In this document: positions 1 through 4,366 of the stretch, piece after piece
Layout of the letters: each line of letters starts with the position of its first letter
How positions within the stretch are numbered: the stretch's first letter is position 1
Assembly: GCA_003541445.1 (NCBI GenBank)
Contig: DPMO01000129.1
Span: 1 to 6,817 of the forward strand
Direction of reading: 5' to 3'
DNA length: 6,817 nt
Source: Clostridiales bacterium
GTDB taxonomy: Bacteria; Bacillota; Sulfobacillia; UBA995; UBA9673
Notes under the pieces: model-generated
Seen by the model: the letters and a program-made list of their open reading frames with translations, nothing else
The model's database searches: none
What the model was told of the DNA's origin: nothing
Translations under genes and position numbers: made by a program

Positions 1-113
1 ACCCCTGGACCGAACACGCCTTCGACCTCGGGGTCGTGCGCCTCTCGCCCCCGGCCCAGAACGCCGTCTACCACCTGGACCGCTTCCTGGCCTTCCTGGC
101 CTCCTCGTCCTGA
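1..113 (+). CDS. C-terminal end of a probable alpha/beta hydrolase (5' partial)
   Basis: An open frame enters from the left edge (first full codon at 3) and stops at TGA 111-113. Only 36 residues are visible. They begin PWTEHAFDL and end in an amphipathic helix, AVYHLDRFLAFL. In alpha/beta-hydrolase esterases the catalytic His sits in a short motif such as xxHxFD just before a last helix ending in a 'xxxRFLA' pattern, and this tail fits, with His5 as the candidate catalytic residue. The nucleophile elbow and acid residue lie outside the window, so substrate and subfamily are unknown. Another hydrolase fold cannot be excluded from so short a piece. A roughly 210-base spacer separates it from the next gene on the same strand. 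Confidence 0.55.
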   Translation, partial: PWTEHAFDLGVVRLSPPAQNAVYHLDRFLAFLASSS

Positions 114-163
114 GATGGGACCTCCGGGGGGCCTGCGGCACTCGGCGCGGCCTGCGGACCTCC

Positions 164-181
164 GGGGCCCCCGGGGGCCCC
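164..181. repeat. 18-bp perfect G/C palindrome
   Basis: GGGGCCCCCGGGGGCCCC equals its own reverse complement. It overlaps the second copy of the GACCTCCGGGG direct repeat. It lies about 50 bases past the hydrolase stop and could fold back in RNA, but no T-run follows, so calling it a terminator would be a guess. In DNA this rich in G/C such palindromes also arise by chance. Confidence 0.5.
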
Positions 182-212
182 TCGCCCCCCCTCCAGCGGC
201 TCCCGTCCGAAC

Positions 213-248
213 CGGCGCCGGGCGGGAGGGACGCTCCTGCCGGCGCCG
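213..248 (+). other. Strong potential stem-loop upstream of the MBL gene
   Basis: CGGCGCCG (213-220) pairs with CGGCGCCG (241-248). G221 is a bulge. GCGGGAG (222-228) pairs with CTCCTGC (234-240) through six Watson-Crick pairs and one G-T(U) wobble, leaving a 5-base loop. That is 15 pairs in 36 bases. It lies 76 bases before the chosen MBL start. It could be a 5' leader structure, a T-less terminator of the upstream hydrolase gene, or a dispersed extragenic repeat. The sequence alone does not decide between these. Confidence 0.5.
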
Positions 249-310
249 AATGCCCGGGAAGCCGGAAGGGCCGGCTAGGCCCGTGAGGCCGGGAAGACTT
301 CACGCATGAC

Positions 311-315
311 GGAGG
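311..315 (+). promoter_or_regulatory. Ribosome binding site deciding the MBL start
   Basis: GGAGG ends 9 bases before GTG 325. The alternative GTG at 316 directly abuts this motif and leaves no spacing, so 325 is the better start. Confidence 0.65.
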
Positions 316-324
316 GTGAGGCGT

Positions 325-1287
325 GTGAAGCTCAACCGGCTGGCCGAAGGAGTGTTCTACCTCGACGGCGCCGTCAGCCTCGGGCTTGTGACGCTCGACG
401 GAGGAGGTGCCCTCCTCGTCGACTCCGGGCTCGACGAGAGCGTCGGCCGGAGGGTGCTGAACATCCTCAGGTCCGAGCGCCTGCGGCTGGAGGCCGTCCT
501 CCTCACCCACTCCCACGCCGACCACTGCGGCGGGGCACCCTACCTCGCCGGGGCCACGGGGGCCCGGGTGCTCGCCCCGCCTCTGGAGGCGGCCATCGTC
601 GCGAACCCGCTGTTGGAGCCCCTCTACCTCTTCGGCGGCGCCGCCCCGCCCGCGCCGCTCCGGACGAAGTTCTTCCTCGCCCCCGGGGTCCGGGTGGACG
701 AGGTGGTCACACCGGGCCCTCTCACGTCTCTGGGCACGGCGGCGGCCGGCGCCCTGGAGGTCATCCCTCTCCCGGGGCACTCCCTCGGACAGGTCGGCCT
801 CAGAGCCGGGGAAGTCCTCTTCTGCGCCGACGCCGTCCTGGCCCCGGAGGTGGCCTCAAAGCACGGCGTCCCTCTGAACGCCGACCTTTCCGCCACCCTG
901 GCGACCTACGACCTCCTCCTCGCCCGCCCCGAGCGCTGGTTCGTCCTGGCCCACGGCGGACCGGTCCGGGACATGCGCCCCGTGGTGGAGGCCAACCGCC
1001 GCATCGTCCTGGAGACCCTCGATCTCATCCTGTCCTTCCTCCACCAGGCCCGCTCGGCCGAGGAAGTCCTGACCGAGGTCGCGCGGCGCAGGGGCGTGAG
1101 CCCCACGGACCTCGGCCGGTACTACCTCCTCCACCTCACGGTCCTCGCCTACCTTGGCCATCTCGTGGACGAGGGCAGGGCGGCCGTGACCTACCGTGAC
1201 GGGCGGCAGCTCTTCCGGGCCGAGCCTTCGCCGGGCGGGGCGTCGTCCGACGGGGGCGGTGGAGGCGCCGGGAGCCCCGCGGTCTGA
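325..1287 (+). CDS. MBL-fold metallo-hydrolase with C-terminal helical/winged-helix region
   Basis: The 320-residue product has the full metallo-beta-lactamase superfamily metal set: H62-x-H64-x-D66-H67 in the THSHADHCGG motif, then H152 (LPGHS), D169 (CADAV) and H210 (LAHGG). This pattern of two metal sites, as in glyoxalase II and related hydrolases, predicts a dinuclear (Zn/Fe) hydrolase of a thioester, ester or phosphoester. Residues about 225-300 form a helical tail ending VTYRDGRQLF, resembling the winged-helix extension of many glyoxalase-II-like bacterial MBL proteins. The last 20 residues are a Gly/Ser-rich tail. No signal peptide is seen, so it is probably cytosolic. Substrate specificity cannot be read from sequence. 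GTG 316 would add three residues but has no SD spacing. DinB follows 83 bases downstream on the same strand. Confidence 0.92.
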   Translation: MKLNRLAEGVFYLDGAVSLGLVTLDGGGALLVDSGLDESVGRRVLNILRSERLRLEAVLLTHSHADHCGGAPYLAGATGARVLAPPLEAAIVANPLLEPLYLFGGAAPPAPLRTKFFLAPGVRVDEVVTPGPLTSLGTAAAGALEVIPLPGHSLGQVGLRAGEVLFCADAVLAPEVASKHGVPLNADLSATLATYDLLLARPERWFVLAHGGPVRDMRPVVEANRRIVLETLDLILSFLHQARSAEEVLTEVARRRGVSPTDLGRYYLLHLTVLAYLGHLVDEGRAAVTYRDGRQLFRAEPSPGGASSDGGGGGAGSPAV

Positions 1288-1370
1288 AGGGCTGAGGGAA
1301 GAGCCCGTGCAGGAGGGCGGGCGCCGCAGGAGAACGTGGGCTGCGGAGAAGTGAAAAGGGGGTACTCCAC
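1288..1370 (+). other. Spacer between MBL and DinB genes
   Basis: GGGCT (1289-1293) and AGCCC (1302-1306) could form a weak 5-bp hairpin just after the MBL stop. No T-tract follows, so termination is doubtful and read-through into the DinB gene is possible. The purine-rich AAAAGGGGG (1354-1362) ends 8 bases before GTG 1371 and is the DinB ribosome binding site. Confidence 0.45.
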
Positions 1371-1832
1371 GTGGAAATCCGTAAGCTGACCAGCATGTGG
1401 GAGCAGGGCCGCGAGATGACCCGGAAGCTGGCCGGGGCTATCCCGTCCGGGAAGGAGGCGTTCCGGGCGGCGCCCGGGGCCATGCCGGCGGGGCTCCAGG
1501 TCCTCCATTGCATCTCGTCCGAGAGGACGGCCGTGGCGGCGCTGACGGGCCCCGACGGGCGGTGGGAGTGGGACCAGGGTCTCGACCTCGAACACTACCC
1601 GACCATCGAGAGCATCCTGAAGGTCCTCGAAGAGCAGACCGAGGCGACCAGGCGCTACTTCGCGGGCCTCTCCGACGAGGACCTCGGACGCGAAGTGAGA
1701 CTGCCCTGGGGCGAGGTCTGGACTCTCGAGGAATTCTGGGTCATCTGGATGAACCACGAAGCGCACCACCGCGGTAGCCTGGTGACGACCCTGAGGGTCA
1801 TGGGAGTCGAGCCGCCGAACATCTGGGGCTGA
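1371..1832 (+). CDS. DinB-family four-helix-bundle metal-binding protein
   Basis: The product is 153 residues, within the usual DinB/YfiT-like range of about 150-170. The family's three-His metal site is visible: H46 in the second helix (QVLHCISSER), and H129 and H133 in the C-terminal motif HEAHHRG. The typical ending LRVMGVEPPNIWG follows. Characterised DinB-superfamily members bind Zn or Ni and include thiol S-transferases such as bacillithiol- and mycothiol-dependent enzymes. The founding dinB name is for a DNA-damage-induced Bacillus gene, unrelated to E. coli DNA polymerase IV. Substrate and thiol are unknown here. The GTG start is supported by a purine-rich SD 8 bases upstream. The gene could share a transcript with the MBL gene, but their functions give no obvious link. 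Confidence 0.87.
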   Translation: MEIRKLTSMWEQGREMTRKLAGAIPSGKEAFRAAPGAMPAGLQVLHCISSERTAVAALTGPDGRWEWDQGLDLEHYPTIESILKVLEEQTEATRRYFAGLSDEDLGREVRLPWGEVWTLEEFWVIWMNHEAHHRGSLVTTLRVMGVEPPNIWG

Positions 1833-1877
1833 CATCTGTCCGTGGTCGTTCTGGAACCACCTTCTGAAATCTATTGG

Positions 1878-1885
1878 AAGGAGGT
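1878..1885 (+). promoter_or_regulatory. Orphan perfect Shine-Dalgarno motif
   Basis: AAGGAGGT is a full match to the anti-SD, yet no ATG, GTG or TTG lies 4-14 bases downstream. It overlaps the TAA (1885-1887) that opens the remnant frame. It may be chance, or what is left of a gene start whose coding region was deleted. Confidence 0.4.
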
Positions 1886-1887
1886 AA

Positions 1888-1983
1888 CAACGCTTTAGGG
1901 AAGAGCTGGAGCGCAGGGCCGACGGGATACCAGAAATGGTGCCCTTGCTGTTGGGGGAGGCAATAAGAGGAGGTAAGTCGTGA
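1888..1983 (+). pseudogene. 3' remnant of a gene once coupled to the glycosylase gene
   Basis: Between TAA 1885-1887 and TGA 1981-1983 a frame encodes 31 residues that look like a natural protein C-terminus: a charged helix (RFREELERRADG) followed by a hydrophobic stretch ending MVPLLLGEAIRGGKS. Its TGA overlaps the glycosylase GTG as GTGA, the usual sign of translational coupling in an operon. There is no plausible start: the only in-frame ATG (1936) lacks an SD and would give 15 residues. I infer the 3' end of a deleted or truncated upstream partner gene. I do not recognise the family. Chance openness of a 96-base frame in GC-rich DNA is the main alternative. Confidence 0.35.
1966..1973 (+). 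promoter_or_regulatory. Strong ribosome binding site of the glycosylase gene
   Basis: AGAGGAGG ends 6 bases before GTG 1980. It lies inside the remnant frame, as expected for an overlapping, coupled gene pair. Confidence 0.75.
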
Positions 1984-2750
1984 GACAAGCGAAGCTCGCC
2001 CGTCTTCGTGAGCGACTAATTTCGGAAGCAACCGAACGACTCTCGAGGCCCCGCGCTTTCATGAGCTTCGTTGGCGTGGCGGAAGCTGACGAGTTGCTTA
2101 ACGACATCGACGGACACCCCCATGCTTTCGTCATCGCGTGCATCATGGACCGGCAGATGGGGGCCGAAAGGGCCTGGCGGATTCCCTACGAGCTCAAGCA
2201 GCGCATCGGGTCCTTCCGGTTCTCGCGCCTCGCCGAACTGTCCCTGCAGGACCTGGAGCGAGTCATGGCTCAGCCCGAGCCTCTCCATCGCTTTCCGAAG
2301 GTGATGTCCAGAAACCTGTACGCCGCAATCCGTCGCATCGAGGGGCAATACCGCGGCAACGCGGCCGAGATCTGGACGGGAAGGCCCTCCAGTGCGACAA
2401 TCGTACGCCGCTTCCTTGAGTTCGATGGTGTCGGCCAGAAGATAGCAACCATGGCGGCCAACACCCTCGTGCGGGATTTCCGTGTTCCCGTCAGCGACCG
2501 CTACTCGATTGACATTTCTGTGGATATCCAGGTCAGAAGGGTCTTTGCCAGAATGGGCTTCGTTCCTGAAGATGCTTCTGCAGAGTACATAATCTACCGG
2601 GCTCGGGAGCTGCATCCGGAATACCCCGGCATCTTCGATCTGGTCCTCTGGGAGCTCGGGCGCACTGTATGTCGACCGAGGCGGCCGGCCTGTGGGGACT
2701 GCCAGTGGCGTCAGCTCTGCGCGTACGCCAACAAGAGAGAGACGCATTGA
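1980..2750 (+). CDS. HhH-GPD DNA glycosylase/AP lyase with [4Fe-4S] loop (endonuclease III superfamily)
   Basis: The 256-residue product has the core of endonuclease III/MutY-type base-excision enzymes. Residues 146-160 (FDGVGQKIATMAA) are the helix-hairpin-helix, with K154 where Nth has its catalytic Lys. VDIQVRRV (181-188) carries D182, matching the catalytic Asp of the Nth VDTHV motif. C231-x6-C238-x2-C241-x5-C247 is the complete Fe-S cluster loop. Lys plus Asp predicts a bifunctional glycosylase with AP-lyase activity; the target base is unknown. The Lys-to-Asp distance is 28 residues against 18 in E. coli Nth, so this is not a housekeeping Nth orthologue. GC is clearly lower than in neighbours (33/60 at 1981-2040, 30/60 at 2521-2580), with codons such as ATA, suggesting transfer. 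The GTG start has a strong SD and overlaps the remnant frame's stop. No Nudix/MutY C-terminal domain is present. Confidence 0.92.
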   Translation: MRQAKLARLRERLISEATERLSRPRAFMSFVGVAEADELLNDIDGHPHAFVIACIMDRQMGAERAWRIPYELKQRIGSFRFSRLAELSLQDLERVMAQPEPLHRFPKVMSRNLYAAIRRIEGQYRGNAAEIWTGRPSSATIVRRFLEFDGVGQKIATMAANTLVRDFRVPVSDRYSIDISVDIQVRRVFARMGFVPEDASAEYIIYRARELHPEYPGIFDLVLWELGRTVCRPRRPACGDCQWRQLCAYANKRETH

Positions 2751-2824
2751 ACTCCCGGCTGGAGGAAGCCACCGCGACCCATGCCTTCCGCTGTCGTACC
2801 CGGCCGGTCCGCGGCTGACCCCGC
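2751..2824. other. Spacer between convergent genes
   Basis: The glycosylase (plus) and GIY-YIG-like (minus) genes end tail to tail here. I see no clear bidirectional terminator: no good inverted repeat with a T-tract on either strand. Confidence 0.5.
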
Positions 2825-3565
2825 TCAGGACGCTCCTCCCGGGTGGCCCGCACCCAGGACGTACCGCTCGAGCATGTCAAGGAAGGCCGGGTCATAGCCC
2901 TTGTCGACGTGGTTCACGTTCCACAGTCCGGACTCGCGGACCTTGGGCGACTCCGCCCACCGGCCGAGCCAGCCGGCTGAGGGCGGGTCGATGGGCTCCC
3001 GGCTGTAGTTGCTCAGAAGACCTATCACGTTGGCCTCGAGGTACCCGCGGTGGCTGTCCCTCCCGGGAGCGTCGGGCACGGCCAGCCACAGGAAGGGCAT
3101 GCGCCGGATGTGTTCGCTCACCGCCCGTTCCAGCGGGTGTTCGATGTCCCTGATGCGGCCGTCAGCGCGGGGGCTCGCCCATGCGCGGCGCACATCCTCC
3201 GGGTATCCGTCCCGGGCCAGCAGGGCGGTCCCGACGTGGTGGCGGAAGACGGACCCGCGGTGGTTGCCGCCGCCGGCCCGGGAGCCGGAGAGGGTCCCGC
3301 GATGCTGGGCCAGGCGTTTCCACAGGGTGGTCCGAGAGCTCCCGGAAAGGGCGTGGGTTCCCACGCGGACCACGCGGGGCTGGCGGCCGTCCTCGCGCAT
3401 CTCCCCGTCCTCGAAGAAGAAGTAGACGCCGCGTTCGGGCCAGCCGTCGCGGCCGCCGCAGTCCCTCAGTAGGCGCGGACCGCCCAGCCTCTGTGACAAC
3501 ACGTCCAGGAGGTGGTAGAAGCGGTCCAGGTCTTCCCGGCGACGGCTGTCCCTGCTTGGGCTCAC
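2825..3565 (-). CDS. Divergent GIY-YIG-like protein, possible nuclease
   Basis: The frame is open much further upstream, but GTG 3565 is chosen. It has GGAGG (3573-3577 in plus coordinates) 7 bases before it, and upstream of it the reading turns into Gly/Arg/Pro-rich shadow of the preceding gene. The 246-residue product shows the order of a GIY-YIG domain: GVYFFFEDG (46-54) for GIY, RVVRVGTHA (64-72) for YIG, then TLWKRLAQHR (80-89) with R84 as candidate catalytic Arg. A GGGNHRGSVFRHHVG block (98-112) follows. YLEANVIGLLSN (175-186) offers E177 as candidate metal-binding Glu, with an Asn at 186. The C-terminal half, with WAESPKVRESGLWNVNHV, is not a domain I can name. GIY-YIG enzymes cut DNA, but activity here is inference. 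The gene lies 23 bases downstream of the DUF6884-like gene and is probably cotranscribed with it. Confidence 0.72.
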   Translation of the reverse strand: MSPSRDSRRREDLDRFYHLLDVLSQRLGGPRLLRDCGGRDGWPERGVYFFFEDGEMREDGRQPRVVRVGTHALSGSSRTTLWKRLAQHRGTLSGSRAGGGNHRGSVFRHHVGTALLARDGYPEDVRRAWASPRADGRIRDIEHPLERAVSEHIRRMPFLWLAVPDAPGRDSHRGYLEANVIGLLSNYSREPIDPPSAGWLGRWAESPKVRESGLWNVNHVDKGYDPAFLDMLERYVLGAGHPGGAS

Positions 3566-3588
3566 AGAACCCCCTCCTCCTCCCTCTC

Positions 3589-4299
3589 CTATTCCCGGTC
3601 CAGACCCAGCTCCAGCGCACGAAGAAAGGCCCCGGGCGTATCGTCCCTCATCACATCCTCCAAGAGCGCCTCGCCGGTCCGGGCCACGGCGGAGGCGAAG
3701 AGCCGGAACATCCAGCCCTTGAGAGCGACCAGGCCCGCCCCGTACCTGGTTTCCGCCTTCCCCGCCGGGACCACGGTCACGCCGGGTCCCACCAGCCGGG
3801 GCGCGTCGCTCGGCTTGGCGAGAAAAATCAGACGCTGACCTGGGGCGGTGGCTATGGGCGGGTCCAGGGCGTCGAGGTAGCGGCTCCCCAGCAGGAAGAT
3901 GACCAGGTCGTAGCCGCCACAAGCCCGCCGGACATCGTGGGGAATTCGCAGGTGCCTGGCCCAGGCGCGGGCCTCCGACCGGGACATGGTGTTGAAGGTG
4001 ACCTCGTAGGGGACAACGGGGGTGTCCTCGTCGAGGAGGCCGTAACCGGCGGAGATGATCTTAAGGCTCACGGCGCCGGGTCCGAGCCGCCGACGCAGAG
4101 CGTCCACGCCGTCCCGGACGTGGAGGTGCTGGGGGCCGGTGTACATGTCCACCGCCGGCAGACGCCAGCCGCTCAGCCTGGCCTCTCCATCCCGCAGCTG
4201 TGCCGCATCCCGGAAATCCTCGATGGACAGGGGCGATGGACAGCCCTCGTCAGCCTTCTTCGCCGTGCAACTGCTTACGACCAAGATGCGCCTAGACAT
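3589..4299 (-). CDS. DUF6884-like protein of unknown function
   Basis: The 236-residue product starts MSRRILVVSSCTAKK. An N-terminal strand leads to a C11-x2-K14-K15 motif, then IISAGYGLLDEDTPVVPY (81-98). The 'SCTxKK ... SAxYGLL ... PY' pattern resembles the uncharacterised DUF6884 family, whose members also carry a Cys/Lys strand-end motif and an SAxYGLL loop, and it recalls similar segments in archaeal tRNA-modification enzymes. YDLVIFLLGSRYLDAL (130-145) and LIFLAKPSDA (157-166) suggest further Rossmann-like strands. No membrane segment or signal peptide is seen. The ATG start has GGAGG 10 bases upstream and GAGGT 3 bases upstream. It is the first gene of a likely two-gene unit with the GIY-YIG-like gene, implying a shared, probably nucleic-acid-related role. 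The family call is from memory; the function is unknown. Confidence 0.62.
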   Translation of the reverse strand: MSRRILVVSSCTAKKADEGCPSPLSIEDFRDAAQLRDGEARLSGWRLPAVDMYTGPQHLHVRDGVDALRRRLGPGAVSLKIISAGYGLLDEDTPVVPYEVTFNTMSRSEARAWARHLRIPHDVRRACGGYDLVIFLLGSRYLDALDPPIATAPGQRLIFLAKPSDAPRLVGPGVTVVPAGKAETRYGAGLVALKGWMFRLFASAVARTGEALLEDVMRDDTPGAFLRALELGLDRE

Positions 4300-4366
4300 C
4301 GTACCTCAGCCTCCAGTGGCCCCCAAGCCCCGGCCGAGCCTGTCATGGCCGGGCCAAAGGGCAAGC
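4300..4366 (-). other. Spacer between GH116 and DUF6884-like genes, with a possible hairpin
   Basis: CCCGGCC (4329-4335) and GGCCGGG (4347-4353) form a 7-bp stem with an 11-base loop just past the GH116 stop on the minus strand. No T-tract follows, so it is at best a weak terminator. I see no convincing promoter, so the downstream pair may be transcribed from a promoter not visible to me or by read-through from GH116. Confidence 0.3.

Larger units (their letters stand above)
114..324. other. GC-rich structured intergenic spacer
   Basis: No convincing gene lies here; the frames that stay open read as Arg/Pro/Gly-rich shadow sequence. The spacer contains two direct repeats (GACCTCCGGGG at 119-129 and 157-167; GCCTGCGG at 131-138 and 150-157). 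It also holds an 18-bp perfect palindrome (164-181), a long hairpin (213-248) and a small GCCGG/CCGGC hairpin (261-275). No T-tract follows any of them, so a classical intrinsic terminator is not evident. The MBL gene's promoter should lie here, but I see no confident -35/-10 pair. Confidence 0.6.

Noticed and set aside
115..309. A 64-codon plus-strand open frame in the spacer after the hydrolase
   Set aside because: The product is Pro/Arg/Gly-rich low complexity, has no SD and coincides with repeats and hairpins.
1842..1860. Hairpin GTGGT/ACCAC after the DinB stop as a terminator
   Set aside because: The stem has only five pairs with a 9-base loop and no T-tract follows.
1191..1988. A 265-codon minus-strand open frame across the MBL end, DinB gene and spacer
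   Set aside because: It is antisense to two well-supported genes, rich in Arg/Pro/Leu, and crosses intergenic spacers without any protein-like motif.
2016..2747. A 243-codon minus-strand open frame opposite the glycosylase
   Set aside because: It has no recognisable domain, while the plus strand has a complete HhH, catalytic Lys/Asp and Fe-S cysteine loop with a strong SD.
3566..3922. A 119-residue N-terminal extension of the GIY-YIG-like protein
   Set aside because: This part overlaps the DUF6884-like coding region in another frame and is Gly/Arg/Pro-rich; GTG 3565 has a well-spaced GGAGG, so the extension is only an open shadow frame.
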